Assembly: GCA_008973525.1 (NCBI GenBank)
Contig: WACJ01000304.1
Location: 342,787 to 406,786, forward strand
DNA from: Stenopsyche tienmushanensis
Taxonomy: Eukaryota > Arthropoda > Insecta > Trichoptera > Stenopsychidae
DNA: 64,000 nucleotides
Direction: 5' to 3'
Shown: positions 1-12,096 of the stretch, one piece after another
Position numbering within the stretch: position 1 is the first letter of the stretch
Layout of the letters: each line of letters starts with the position of its first letter
Notes under the pieces: generated by a model
Databases searched by the model: none
Told to the model about the DNA's origin: nothing
What the model saw: the letters and a program-made list of their open reading frames with translations, nothing else
Position numbers and translations under genes: made by a program

Positions 1-59
1 TAGGAACAATAGAAGATTATATGGGAAAGGTTCGAACTTAACTTGAAGTAAATCAATTG

Positions 60-330
60 ATTAAAACTTTAGATATCATGTCAACCGCATTGAAAAAAGT
101 AATTTCGAGTAAAACGCATTTAAAGATTTTTCTTTCCGGTAGAACTGACTTAGTTTCCGCCTCACTAAAATAGCTATAACTCTGTAAGTAATTTGAATTT
201 CGAAAAATTCTTTGGAAGATGTATTTTTAACAGTTGAAACATTAAAAAAATGCAAAAAAAACAAAAATATTTTTTTCCTGTGGAAAATCCCGCATAACTT
301 CGAAATCGCACAAAAAGAGATTTGAGTGTA
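60..330. repeat. Remnant of a dispersed repeat (GTTTCGAG family, copy A)
   Basis: Near 100-125 there is a block reading roughly TTTCGAGTAAAACGCATTTA, which recurs with small changes near 13896, 17355 and 50218. The DNA around those copies is also partly alignable by eye. There is no coding content. I cannot assign a superfamily, and this copy has no visible ends. Confidence 0.3.
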
Positions 331-1653
331 GTTTGATGATTTGATCATGAATTTATTTTCATAAATAAAATATTCAGGGACCTTCCTGAAACTAAAATTC
401 ACGCCTGAATCAGGCTATCTTCAAATCAGTAATTGCTAAATAAGGTTTAAAGCCCATGATCACATAGATCATGAACATCTTCATTAAATTTGCGCCAATA
501 AAATGTTTTCAACTTTTTTTTAAAAGCGCCATGCAATTCGCAATTATTTTTGATTTTGCTCAATGCTATATATTTTGGATGTAGGAGCAATTTGTACCAA
601 AATAATAAATTGTCCATAGGAGCTTTGTGAAAGAGCTCCTGAATCACTGTACAAAAATAGAAAAAAACCGCACAGAATGTTCCACGATCACAACGCTTAG
701 TGGGAGGCGCATTTATAAAATACTAACCAGTGATGATCAAAATAATATATTTATATTGCTAGCAAAAAGTACTAACACCGCGAAATTAATAGCATTACAT
801 TACATGGAGAATCAAAACAAGTCTAAATAACTCATTAAGGCCTTTTTTATAGTAAGGATATTTTGTTGGTTTTATTATAAATATATGAACAAACATACGA
901 ACATCGATTTTTATATATAAGATCTACTTAAAGTTAATTGCACTATACTTATATTATTTGAGAAAGTGCAAACAATATGTTGGAAAAGTTTTATCGCAAT
1001 TGAATGAACGGCATGACAGCGCATTAAATACGAACAAACAAACATTATTTTTTATATATTAAACTATGCTAATGTTACTCGCAAAATTTTTAACAAAAAG
1101 TGGACGAAGTTCTATCGCAATCCAATGAACAGTATGGCAGCGCATTTCGAACGAACAAAACCCAATTCACTCACATTTTCATAGCCACTCGTTGCCTCAA
1201 TCATTTGAGTTTTATTTTTTAAAGATACACGTTTATATTTTGTATTGAATAATCGGATATTGACTGGTTTGTATACAAGAATTATGCAAGTACAACGCTC
1301 AACTAAAAACGTATATCCTAGTGTCGGCGATTTGGTAGCATCTATGGAACGAAATCGTTAACACTTGATCTGGCTAATATATTCGTTTTCGTTTAAATTG
1401 TCCCTCAAAAAACATGACAATAAATTACGCAGTAGAAGAAAAGAATAATTTGCCGACTGTCTATAAATAAACTCGAACCGAGACAAAATCAATACACACA
1501 ACCCTCTGTGTACAAAACATCTGATTTTATTTTTGCACGATTTTGAAATAACGCCATCCAAGAAAACATACCAATTCAACGAAAACTTTGCTTATTTAAC
1601 TTAAACGCGCTTAAATCTTTGATGGAAAAACATCCACAAATAAACTCGACAAT
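331..1653. other. AT-rich noncoding DNA with a degenerate two-unit repeat
   Basis: No gene is supported here. Open frames of 60-70 codons exist on both strands around 447-830, but that length is expected by chance at this base composition. Segments at about 970-1035 and 1083-1158 are related: both carry a block like TATCGCAATnnAATGAACnG and then GGCAnCGCATT. They look like a decayed direct duplication. Confidence 0.4.
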
Positions 1654-1716
1654 ATGCAGCTGTATAATTGTGCTCTTTTGAACTTGTTGGGAAAAGAAAA
1701 GATGCATTTCGCATGC
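1654..1716 (+). CDS. Candidate first coding exon, 21 codons, phase 0
   Basis: An ATG at 1654 opens a frame beginning MQLYNCALLNLLGK and running to a consensus donor (TGC|GTAAGT) at 1716/1717. The frame is also open upstream to 1615, so the start is not certain. No matching acceptor exon downstream was identified and the peptide is not recognised. Splice-like motifs are frequent by chance in 64 kb, so this stays a weak candidate. Confidence 0.18.
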
Positions 1717-3007
1717 GTAAGTATTTGAATACTGACGGCAATCGTGTATGCATTTTTATACTGATTATTCATAATACATAAATTAAACAAGTATTTAGAT
1801 TAGTGTATTCATCAAATAACGATCTGATGATATCTTCGCTTTTTACTGAGCATTCGCTGTTTCAAATTATTGAATCCAGTGTAACGCAGGGAATAAATAA
1901 TACATCTAGTAGATCTACTGTGAACTGTTGTTTTTTGATAAGCTTGGTCGATTGCTCTAATATTAAGGCTTGGAAAGCTTTGCTTCGTCGCTTAGTTAAA
2001 TTTTTGAGATTAACTATTTCACACACTCCCCTCAAATAGTTACTATGCATCATTTATGGATATGATGATTGGCATGCTTCCAACTACTAAAGTAATGGCA
2101 CAATTCACACGGTTCAACTATTAATAGTGGTGCGGAATCTCTTATAAATACATTTCACGGTTATTATCGCGGTTGGAATATTTTTGTCTCGGCACACTTC
2201 GAAGCACATCTTTTTATTGCCCTTATAGATTTGATGTCGAAAAGTTTTGATATGGAAGATTGAAGAGACGCAAAAGGAATGAAGATGGAATTTGGCCCCC
2301 TTCGTTGAGGACCCATGCATAGAAGTAGACTCGTGATAAATCAGCGCAGGGGCGGAGGTGATGGAAGTGCCAAAATAGAACGAATGTGTAATGGGTACCA
2401 AAACTAGAATACATCATCGTGTAAACATCTAGATTCTTCCCAAACCGACTTGTATTTCATATCATCAAGATGTTAAAGAAATAATTTTACATCCATACAT
2501 ATATTTAACTCTCTCTGAGTGCATTTAATATGCACGGATGTATCAAATAACAACAGTAAGCTGAGTTGGCGACCAGAATAAAGACCAAGAAATCTGATGG
2601 ATTAGTCAAGGCGTCAAATAATGGTTCATCGAGTGCTAAAAATCCAGTTGAAAATTTGCTGACAACATGATTATTAATGATGAAACAATTAACGAAAAAC
2701 CCACGCATATTGTTTAATATTTAAAATCTCATGCCATCAAATGATATAAATTCTATGACGCAAAACATGGATACGCTAAATGCACATGTATGAATAAGAG
2801 AAAAAATCTCAAACACATATTTTCTCTACTCGTATCCCTACATGTATAAATAAATTGCGACATTTGGTATTTGGCCAACGGAATACGTAGTTTAATACAT
2901 AAGAAACTTGTCATAGGATGAATTAACCAAACAGAAAATTTATATTATACACAAAAAATCCCAAACGAATCACAGTAGTTCAAATCATTCTTAAACGTAA
3001 TATAACA
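1717..3007. other. Noncoding DNA, nothing assigned
   Basis: I see no confident gene. The stretch 2576-2674 on the plus strand reads as a Lys/Ser/Asn-rich peptide ending in TGA, but it lacks a pyrimidine-rich acceptor. The minus frame at 2114-2401 lacks an ATG start. Both are treated as chance. Confidence 0.35.
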
Positions 3008-3170
3008 ACACGTCACTCGATAGCTTCGTAGGATGACAAAAGAGTTTTGGTCGATCATACACTGAATTTACATGGGATACCTTAAAGATATCAAAACGCA
3101 GTGTATACAACACTTTGTATTCATATTTCCATCAACACGTTCCATCCTACGAACTTATTGAGTGATGTGT
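3008..3170. mobile_element. Mariner-type MITE, family with CATCACTCAATAAGTTCG ends
   Basis: The left end carries ACACGTCACTCGATAGCTTC and the right end carries the inverse complement of ACACATCACTCAATAAGTTC. The right end is followed by TA, while the left TA is degraded. The same termini bound the elements at 21393-21507 and 61232-61329, and begin the relict transposase element at 29201. No coding capacity; probably mobilised in trans by that mariner. Confidence 0.7.
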
Positions 3171-3378
3171 TAATAGACATTCGATGCCAATCAATAGCGA
3201 TAATTTGTCTACACGAGCAGAATATATTTAAACAACGATCATTCATCTCAAAATATAATGCCATGAAATAGGGTTGAATATATTTGCAAAAAAAAAAATG
3301 TTGAAAAACGCAGCACATGATTACGATTATTATAATATTAAAAATCGCAGCGATTTGTATGAGTAAATTGACACTTAC

Positions 3379-3417
3379 CGTTGATTTGATGCTCATCTTG
3401 GATCTTGGATCGTTGAT
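3379..3417 (-). CDS. Candidate 39-nt exon with a possible start codon
   Basis: On the minus strand a TTTTTTAG acceptor precedes 39 nt that end at a consensus donor (ACG|GTAAGTGT). The block contains an ATG in good context (CAAGATGA) giving MSIKST to the donor, phase 0. It could also be read through as a 13-codon internal exon. With the upstream donor at 4257 it may be the second, translation-starting exon of a minus-strand gene whose remaining exons lie outside or were not found. Not recognised. Confidence 0.3.
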
Positions 3418-4256
3418 CTAAAAAACAGAAAAATGCGTTAATATCCTATCGATTTATCGAGGCGATGAAAGCTGGTTGTATTTAAAGGCTGAATACTAAA
3501 AAAGTGTAGCGATATTCAGCTGTCTCAAAAAGGAGTGCATTTTGAAATTTCGATTTAATCGATCGTTTTTATCGAAAATTTAATTTATGCGACATCATTA
3601 ATTAAAAAACGCTTGGGAATTAAAAAGTAAAATGTCATGGGATTTGATAAATCTGTGGCATCGTTCCAATGATGCGACGACTCATCAAGAAATCATCCGT
3701 TGAAATTCTCGATTATAATCTTTGTTCCGTTGAAAAATTTCTGTTGCGTATTTGAGAATCAATACGAATGTATAAACAGCATGAATGTTGTTGGGTGATT
3801 TTGAGGATTTATTATAGTCATCAACGTTCATTATAATGGATGCTGTTAATCAAGCATTCTTATATACGATACGTTGCAAACGGCAATAGGAAATGAATTT
3901 TAAATTTTAAAAATCAGATTTAATGAAAATATCCAATATTTAGTCTCTATGTATCTAAAATCTTATATCTTTCAAACTTCAATTAAAATTTTATCAGTTT
4001 CAAATCCTAGTCTAAGTAGTTTAAATCTGAATGATAATCTTCAATTTATCAAATAAGCTTTTAAAAATTATTGATTTATTTATTTTAAAATTATTTATTG
4101 ATCGATTTTATAAATTTTCATAATAGTGCATTGTCAAAAAAACCGCATATTTTGGCCATAATGTTGTTAATAAAATATTTAAAAGTGTGTAACTAATAAT
4201 AAAAACGTTCGATTCGATGGAAAATAACTATTTTATAAAGTAAAAAGTCAATTTAC

Positions 4257-4320
4257 CTTGTTCTGACCCGATGAACGGACGAACTACACTCTCACAAGGC
4301 AAACGCCAAATGACTGACAA
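4257..4320 (-). other. Candidate noncoding first exon with initiator-like start (minus strand)
   Basis: The minus strand holds an initiator-like TCAGTC at about 4317-4312, a less AT-rich stretch, and a donor CAAG|GTAAAT at 4257/4256. Splicing to the acceptor at 3418 would place the ATG of the 3379-3417 exon in the second exon. A TATAAATA lies further upstream at 4391-4384, too far for a classical -30 position if the initiator is the true start. This is inference from motifs only. Confidence 0.25.
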
Positions 4321-4383
4321 CAACAAGATGGTTCAAAAATAGCCTCTGTCGGTCACATCATTTTTTAAAACATCGCCGGGCTA

Positions 4384-4391
4384 TATTTATA
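4384..4391 (-). promoter_or_regulatory. TATA-box-like TATAAATA
   Basis: The minus strand reads TATAAATA here, embedded in a locally GC-richer patch. It could serve the minus-strand exon candidate ending at 4257. Because the surrounding sequence is nearly symmetric (TATATTTATA on plus), orientation is not determined by the motif alone. Confidence 0.25.
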
Positions 4392-4439
4392 AGATGCAGC
4401 CAGCACTGCAGTGTGCTCTGGTTCTAGAATGAATCACTA

Positions 4440-5880
4440 AATTTTCACCTGACTTAGCCAAGGAATACCTGAATAAAAATAATGATTCTGCTAAAACGCA
4501 AAATATTGTGCCAAATCAGCATACGAGCAAATTAATCAATAGCTTTTAAAATAAAGCCAATGATATATATGGATTCTTCGTAGCTTAGATTCATAATAGG
4601 ACAGCGGTTCTATACCAGAATACCGAATATTAAAACCAATTAGTTACAAATCCTTTATAAAAAACATCCTACATAAAAAATAACCATGAGAATATTAGAC
4701 ATATTGAAATCCTAATATGTATATAAATTTAAAATCTGGAATTAAAACACATTTTGCTTTATAAACAAGGCTAAATATTATTATAGAGACTTTTTGATAT
4801 ACAACCACAACTATTATCTACAACCTCTATCTATCTAATCCACATGAGGTAAGGCTGACGACCACATTTAAAAAAAATCGCCATGAAAAATGATTTCAAA
4901 TGGTTGGCAATTATTACGAAAAGTCACCTAAAAAAAACCTCAAGTTGTTTGATATTTCACCTCAGCAAATAAAATGCGAATATTACAATTGCATCTTCAT
5001 TCGTATTATAAACTCTAAGCGATCATAGTTAGCCAGGCTTGCATTGTGTCACATCTGCAGTAACTTTTCCTGTTTATCTGGTTTTATAACGATGCAAAAT
5101 GAATATCCTGTACATATGGATGATGTTAAATGTAGAGGGTAGAAATGCTCAAGTACAATGGGGCGTCGAAGATGGGGTTTTCAAATAACAGGGACTTGAT
5201 AATGTAATATTCAATACGTCTGTCTGAAAAGGCTTAATGTTGAAGTGAATTCAGACAAGAGAGCATTATGATGAATAAAGCATTGAATAAAATGGTTTTT
5301 TTTTGTTCCAATGAGCTAAACGCCATTACAGTATCGAGCGAATGAGGAGGTGAATGTATGATACAAACGAAATGGATGTAACCCCTTCCTGTGAATTAAT
5401 ATTGCTCATAGTTATACAGTGGACTGTTTGTGGATGCACTATAATGATGATGACAGTACGGAAAGAAGGGACCAAAAATTTGCAATCATTTCTACACCTG
5501 CAAGTAATTCCGCGTTAGTGTTTATTTAATTTTAATCAGGACAATTACAGTACACCAAGCTTTCAACGTTCCGGACATCAATAACAATTTTCTAAAGAAT
5601 AATTCTACATATCGACATTAAATAGACATCTACAAAGTCGCTTTTTTGTCTACAAGTAGTTTACGTTATTTATTGCTAAATAAACGTCATCTACTTTCGA
5701 TTCAAGGTGGTTAGGGCTTCGATATATGTGGTCAAAGTTATAGAACTTGATTAAAGTATTGCAACTTTCAAAGTATTGTAATTTTAAGTACATAAAATAT
5801 TTATTATAAGCAAATACAGCATAGTTTTAGTCTTATAGGCATAATATTATTTTTTATAAAATTAACGTTTATGTAATAAT
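4440..5880. other. Noncoding AT-rich stretch
   Basis: No open frame, terminal repeat or splice pair stood out. Nothing is assigned. Confidence 0.4.
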
Positions 5881-5884
5881 AGCG

Positions 5885-6640
5885 AATACCCGGCATGCGT
5901 TGCAATGCCAAACTTAATAATATAAATTTATGTATTTTAATTCAGTTTATAGGAATGAATTTAGATATTTTTAATTACACTGAAAAACTTTATCTTTCCG
6001 ATATTTCGAGTCTCCTGTCGGACTCATGGACGCGGAATAACTGCCGGCGCTTTGATGATGCCCCTTGCGAGCATCCTTCGTCCAGTGCTATGTTGGGCTA
6101 TGCATTGCCGTCGCTTCGTGGTAGATTGTTTGCACTTTCAGATTTTTTGCTTGGTTATTGGTGCCTAAATGAAGGTACTTGCTTTTAGAGCATATGATTT
6201 GTTGATTTTAAAGATAAAGATACGCATATATAGAATGTGGTTGCAATGCCACACGTGCTTAGTAATAATTTGAAAAGAAAGAATGAGAGGTTAGGATTGA
6301 TATGCGTATGCGTACACTCTTCCTTGCCTCGAAAAGCGACTGTCTTCCTCACCGTATCCCGCGGCCCTGCCACGCCCCGTGAGCCCCCCCCCCCACTACG
6401 CATGGTATTACTTCTTTTACCTTAGCAAAACCGGGCGTGCCATTATCGCCTTTTGGTATAGTTGACAAACGGCTTCGTTTACTTTAGCAAAGCGGATCGG
6501 ACCGACATCGGACTTCGGACAGATATTTGATTGATGGCATTATCGCCTCTCGGCATAGTTGACAAAGGGCTTTGTTTACCTTAACAAATTTGGATCGGAC
6601 ACGCATTGACTTATATATATATACATACCTTATCCGATAT
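5885..6640. repeat. GC-richer unclassified repeat patch with a degenerate ~100-bp duplication
   Basis: Two related segments, about 6440-6510 and 6537-6603, share blocks like GGCATTATCGCCT, TATAGTTGACAAA and TTGTTTACCTTA. They form a decayed tandem duplication. A 12-base poly-C run lies near 6386. The open frames here (5895-6188, 6185-6425) overlap each other on opposite strands and are treated as chance. No superfamily is assigned. Confidence 0.4.
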
Positions 6641-6689
6641 TTCTGACTGTCGCCGTTGTGACCGTTAAAATTCTTATTTTTAGTAAATA

Positions 6690-7965
6690 TTAGGGGTATC
6701 GAAAAGAAATAGAAATTTTCATACAGTTATGAAAAAAACATTTATTTAAAAAAAAACTTAAAAACTACTCTATAAACTAATGTCCGTCGTTTTCTAACAC
6801 CTTTTTCCATCTTTCAGGTAATTTATCTATTCCTGTTTTGTAAAAGTCTTTGGGTTTTTCTTTAAAGATCTTTTCCATATGATTTTTTATCTCATTCACA
6901 TTAGTAAATTTTTTTTCACGAAGAGAATGTTCTAGGGCACGAAACAAATAATAATCCGATGGAGCGATGTCTGGAGAATATGGTGGATGTGGTAGAAGTT
7001 CATAGCCAAGTTCAATATTTTTTTGCTGCGTAACTTTTGCCGCATGAGGTCGTGCGTTGTGCGTGTTGAAGAATTCCCTTATTATTGTTCACTAAAAATG
7101 GCCGATTTTTTTAAAATTCTTGTGTCATTCTTTCTAATTGTTCACAATACATGTTTGCTGTTATTGTTTCACCGGGTTAAAGTAATTCAAAATAAAAAAC
7201 ACCAAGGCTATCCCACCAAATACATAACAGCACCTTATTTACAGTTAAGCTCGGCTTTGCCGTAGGTAAAGCTAATTGACCGGGTGAAAGTCATTGTTTT
7301 TTTCGCGCGGTATTGTTATAGAGGACCCATTTTTCGTCACAGGTAACAATTCGCCTTAAAAATGGTTCTAAATCGTGCCTAGATAAAAGAGAAGTGCAGA
7401 TAGTACGTCGCAGCTCTAGTGCAGTTTGTGATAAATCGTGAGGGACCCAAACTCCTTGCCTGGAACACTTTCCAATGCGGTGAAGGTGATTTTGTACATT
7501 TTTCCATGGGCATCCAAGTTTATTTGATATTTCTCTGATTGATTGACGAGGATCAGACTCTACTAAATTTAACAGGACATCATCATCGATTTTTAGCGGT
7601 CTTCCCGATTTAGGCGCTTCTGTAAGATTTCTGTCACCAGTTTGGAATTTTTTCAACCACCTATGACATTTACTTAGTGTCAATATATCACCATATGTTT
7701 CATTGATTTTCTGTGTCACTTCTTTAGTTTTCATTTTTTGATCAAATAAAAATAGCATACAATAACGCAAATTTTCTTCACTAATTGTTGGTCTGGACAT
7801 TTTTATTTAAATCACGGTTAATTTTTTTTTTGTTAAAAATAGTAAATTGACAATAGTCTTAATTTACAAGCACTAAAAAATAAGTGTTTACTGCACCGCG
7901 TCACAATATAAACTGACCCTAAAGCCAGGTATAAAAAAATTTCTATTTCTTTTCGATACCCCTAA
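6690..7965 (-). mobile_element. Mariner element 1, near full length, TA target duplication
   Basis: The terminal inverted repeats are TTAGGGGTATCGAAAAGAAA (left, from 6690) and its complement (right, to 7965), matching over about 28 bp. Each is flanked by TA (6688-6689 and 7966-7967). The 1276-bp length is typical of mariner. It encodes a broken transposase on the minus strand (6777-7800). TIR identity suggests a fairly young insertion, but coding damage makes it non-autonomous. Confidence 0.95.
6777..7800 (-). pseudogene. Mariner transposase, frameshifted
   Basis: From the ATG at 7800 the frame is open for 169 codons. It shows the N-terminal helix-turn-helix region, the SGRPLKIDDDVL linker region, the WVPH motif, and the first catalytic Asp in TCDEKWVLYNN. 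The frame then breaks near 7291. Later pieces in other frames keep IWWD near 7210, a damaged version of the HHDNARPH region near 7045-7060 where an insertion disrupts the second catalytic Asp, and an intact PPYSPDIAPSDYYLF third-Asp block near 6960-6990. The C-terminus ends at VLENDGH and a TAG at 6777. It is a DD34D-type mariner enzyme and certainly inactive. Confidence 0.93.
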
Positions 7966-8171
7966 TATATACAAATTCAGCATGACACTTGTTTTCTTGG
8001 ATGATCAAATCTCAAAAGACAGAAAGAGAAAAAACCCACATGCATATAATCTTTGCAAGAAGCCTGCAAGGAAAGCTTTCAAAAGACATGCAGCTTTTGC
8101 ATGACAGCGCACCAAAGCACATGTCTGCCAAAATTTAATCTGCCAACGATTTGGGTTCCAAAACCACCCAC

Positions 8172-8246
8172 CGTTAATCCACCCACTATACGATCCAGAC
8201 CTGGCTCTCTCAGATCATTTTCTATTTCGATAGTTGTTGTTTGATA
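8172..8246 (-). CDS. Candidate 25-codon internal exon, phase 0
   Basis: On the minus strand an acceptor TTTTACAG lies just before 8246. The following frame begins YQTTTIEIENDLREPGLDRI and reaches a possible donor ACG|GTGGGT at 8172. Both borders are phase 0. The peptide reads like coding sequence and is less AT-rich than its flanks, but I do not recognise it. The frame stays open past the donor, so the donor choice is uncertain. It could also be a piece of an unrecognised repeat. Confidence 0.28.
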
Positions 8247-8654
8247 CTGTAAAATTAAGCAAAATATATGTTTAAAAATCGTTTCTTTCCTATTTAAATA
8301 GACAATTTATTGCATGTGAATATTTAGACATTGTTTGACCGTAGATTTAATTAAAGCAATATTTGGTGTTCAACGTTGGTTTAAGTCAAGACCTGAGCGG
8401 GTTTTGTGATCACTCACTGCTCCAAGTTTTTTTCAAACAAATATGAAATATAATGATATATATAAATGCCATTTTGCGAATTTATTAATATTTTATCCAA
8501 ACAACATAATAAATTGGCGCTAAATTAAAAACGAGCTTGCATCGCTTGGGAGTATATACAAATTATTTGAACTTTAGAACTGATCTTCGTTCGAAGATAA
8601 ATATTTCTAGGATATTTATGGGTATGACAGCGTGCTTTGAAAATCTTCACCGAC

Positions 8655-8665
8655 TGGTCACACTG
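8655..8665 (+). promoter_or_regulatory. Exact match to Drosophila core promoter Motif 1
   Basis: TGGTCACACTG matches YGGTCACACTR, the motif bound by M1BP at Drosophila promoters. If functional, it would place a start site nearby transcribing to the right, about 700 bp before the small ORF at 9359. A single 11-bp degenerate match in 64 kb is suggestive only. Confidence 0.3.
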
Positions 8666-9358
8666 TACACTATCCGCCCGTCGTCCTAAAAATATCTTTG
8701 TGCAAGTGCTACGTTATAATTAATATTGTTGCAAGCATATGGTGCTAGAATGCTCCGAGCATACGTCCCATAAAAGTATCAACACATACTGTTTTTATTT
8801 TAAACGAATTCTTCGTCTCGATCGTTATGATTGTAGCTCTAATAATGGATGCTGGCCGACGAAGTACGCCTCGTTGGATTCATATTAAATAGAATAATAA
8901 TTTTAGCCTTAGGAAATCATTCGAATTGGTTCAAAATTCGTAACCAAATCGCAGTATTTTTGTTTGTTAAAAACTAGTTTTGTTTATATGGATTTTTTTA
9001 TTATATTGTTATGTTTGAATCGCTAAAAGTTCAGATGATAATAATTCGATTTTGTAAAGTGTTTTACTTTTCGACACAAGCAAAATCACTCGAAAGCTTT
9101 TCTGCCATACAGAAATAAATAAATTGCTTCTACCGTTGATGAATTACTATTGGCGAGAATCGAAAAAGCACATAGCTTAATGCAAAAACACTTTTGTAAA
9201 CGATTTAATCGGCGCGGTTTTATCATTACATCCATCAACATCCCTCTATTAAAATGTACACAATTATGTTCATTGATATGGCTTATATTTTTCTGATACG
9301 TATAAAATAATGGAAATATCTACGAGGCTATAAAAATTAATTCTTAGCATAATAGAAA

Positions 9359-9508
9359 ATGTTCGAGTTCAAATCTACTACAATAGACACCAACGTCGAA
9401 GCTTTGCAAGGGGATGATTGTGGGGTGGAAACAGGGGTGTCAATTGAGGGTGAAATGTTCAGGAATATAAAAAGCTGTATTTTCCTCGAGAGCAATAAAT
9501 GCGACTGA
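9359..9508 (+). CDS. Small ORF of 49 codons
   Basis: The ATG at 9359 follows in-frame TAA TAG. The frame begins MFEFKSTTIDTNVEALQGDD and ends NKCD before TGA. Composition is balanced (Gly, Asp, Glu, Thr, Cys), unlike the Lys/Asn/Ile-rich chance frames nearby. An acceptor-like TTAATTCTTAG lies about 12 bp upstream and a donor-like GAGG|GTGAAA lies inside, so it could be part of a spliced exon. No homology is recognised and the length alone is not significant. Confidence 0.25.
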   Translation: MFEFKSTTIDTNVEALQGDDCGVETGVSIEGEMFRNIKSCIFLESNKCD

Positions 9509-10611
9509 ATTCTATTGGATATGCTCGTAGATATCATGGAATTTAATACACATTTATATCGAGAGAAATATTTGCAGAGTGGAATGACTAACAGAAGAGT
9601 GAGGGCAGTCGTATTTTACGCAGATTCTTGAAGTGTAAATAAGCAAATTTAATAATTTATTCAACTCTTCATAACTTGAAATTGATGATTGATCTCGATT
9701 GACTTGAACAGCAACATCTTTCTGTCTTCCTGCGGACACATTACGTTTTGTCAATTAAGATCTAGATTTTTGCACGTGCATTGCTTTCCATCCGGTGATG
9801 AAGAAGAAAAGCTGGAAATAAAGAGTCGATAGATTTCCGCCCACACCCAACCACCTACTGCTTGACCCGATATAAGATCGAATCGTTGTGCGTGCACGGT
9901 CATCTCGAAGAGCACGCGGAAGCGAATTTTTATTCTTAATTTAGCATTAAATTGTACTACATACATGAAAAGCTGTAACTAAGCAAATACACAAGTCCAC
10001 AAACACTAAGCCTAGAATGTAAAGTAAGCCGACGGCGAGTTATCAAATTATGTATTTAAATATGTTTTTACTGTTGTTTGTGTTTTCGTAATAGCATTTA
10101 AAACATGTTGTACGGCGCATTAAAAAAAAATTGACACCAAAAAGTTTTGCTTATTTTCATTGATTTGTGGAATGATATTCCGACGTTAATTAGCTATTTT
10201 ATAACGCCATGGCAAATAATGATCAATCTTTATTTAAGATGTATTTGAATATAATTTCACCCGCCAAATGCACAATTTTTACGAGATTAATATTTTTCAA
10301 AGAACATGATTGAATTTTAAAACCGTTGCTACCGGATTATTATATAAGAGTAGGATTTCATTTGTATATGAATAAAGTTTTATTCAAAGAATTCGTATAA
10401 TGAACATCAAAAGGACATCTGTCAAAGAAAGATTCTTTAGAAATATCTGTGTTCATCATTTCAGCATATTGCAATACGTTATAATGGATATATTCACTGT
10501 TTTATTTGTGAACTACTTTTATGTTTGACTTTCATAAGTGATGAAAAGTAGATTCTATTATTTAATACAATTAAATTTCCAAGGCGTAGATTCTTAAATA
10601 ATATATCCATA

Positions 10612-11575
10612 CACTCATCTCTCGATTTACGCGGTAGATACGTTCCGAGAGAAAACGTGTATATCGAAACCACGTAAATCGAGATTTCAAGTTCATATAA
10701 AGTAGGGGATAGGTTCCAGAAAACCGTGTAAAACGAGTACATTGTATATACACATACATGTGCAAAAAAAGAGAATTTTATTAAGAAATAGATTTAATAG
10801 CTCGACGTAAATTTATAACATGTTTATAATTAAAGGCATAATTATATAAAGATAATTTTAATATTCCAGCATCTCACTTCTGTATTCTAATTCAACCATT
10901 TTTTTCTTTTTGGTTAGTTCGAAATCGCTACTATCATCGGATTCAAATCCAGCAGCAGGCTCTTCTTCTCGACTTATTAAATAGTCCCTAGCTAATGTTT
11001 GTGTTGTTTTTTTTTGTTTGTTTTTAAGTCTTTGTAAATTTCACTGTATTGCATGCACAGGCTTTTAAGGTCTCGCTGAAATTTAACAGCATATTAAATA
11101 ACGAGATCAGTGGCTAGAACCTTATTTTATAAGCGATTGGCCAATTGTAAATTTTCTGAAATGTCTTTGGACGTAAATTTATTTGGTTCATTAGTAATGT
11201 CCTTATCACTACCATCGCTAATTTCAACATTTTATTTTTCGTTGATTGACAGAAATATAAATAAATTTTTCTTCGTTTGTTTCCTGATCAACAAACAATT
11301 CATCTAAAATATAATTTCAACATTTGGATGATGTATATCTTGTGGATGACCGGGTGCATTATCTAAGAGTATCTATAGAACTTTGAATAGAAGGATTTTC
11401 TTCTTCAAATAACTTTCTGCTTCTGGTACAAAACATTTATTAAACCATTGTGTAAATATTGAAGCTGTCATTCAAGCTTTTTTGTTGGACATCCAATGAA
11501 CAGGAAGATTTTTAAAAAAATGTAAATTTATTCTGACCGCGTAAAATGGGTATCGCGTAAATCGAGGGATGAGTG
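10612..11575 (-). mobile_element. Tigger/jerky-like (pogo superfamily) relict
   Basis: The ends are inverted repeats: CACTCATCTCTCGATTTACG at 10612 and the complement of CACTCATCCCTCGATTTACG ending at 11575. The minus strand carries transposase debris. Near 11330-11500 reads a block with WFNKCFVPEAESYLKKK followed by LLDNAPGHP, the conserved DDE region around the second Asp. Near 10870-10960 an acidic C-terminal tail ends with RSEMLEY. Frames are broken by several stops and shifts. The TA duplication is clear only on the left. Confidence 0.75.
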
Positions 11576-12096
11576 CATAGTGTTTTAATTATCATATATT
11601 TCATACAAAAACTTAAATAATGAAAAAAATAATGAGAATAATAAAAAGATTTCAAATTTTCAGTTTCTTGTTTCGATTATAATGAATTATGAATTTATTA
11701 TTCCAATTTATAAACAAATTGCGGGTTTAAAAAAAAAAATCAGTAAGTATAGTCATCAAGTCTATTTTTATCTATATATTGCTATAATAGGTTATGTATT
11801 TTCAATAGATGGGGTTCTGGACTTGATTGTAAAGGCTCGGGTTCAATTCAAATGATGCTTACAAATTTGAGATCAAAAGAGATCATTCTTGATCCAGATT
11901 TAACCTGGCTCTAAAAAAATGAATAAAATAAATTTAAACTGAAATACTCCCCTAGAACAGCGGTTCATATACTTATGTAATCCGCGGACCTCCTCTCGAG
12001 CAAAATTTTTTTCACGGACCTCCTCTTGAACTGTTTTTGGTGGACCAAAAAAAAATAAATACATTTCTTGGCAAACATTGATCGAAATAGATATTA

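Noticed and set aside
447..830. Protein-like frames on both strands (447-647 minus, 627-830 plus)
   Set aside because: They overlap on opposite strands, neither starts with ATG, and 66-67 codons is chance level.
11795..11940. Possible tRNA-derived SINE (GGTTCAATTC resembling a B box near 11840)
   Set aside because: The A box is poor, the spacing is unclear and no second copy was seen in the window.
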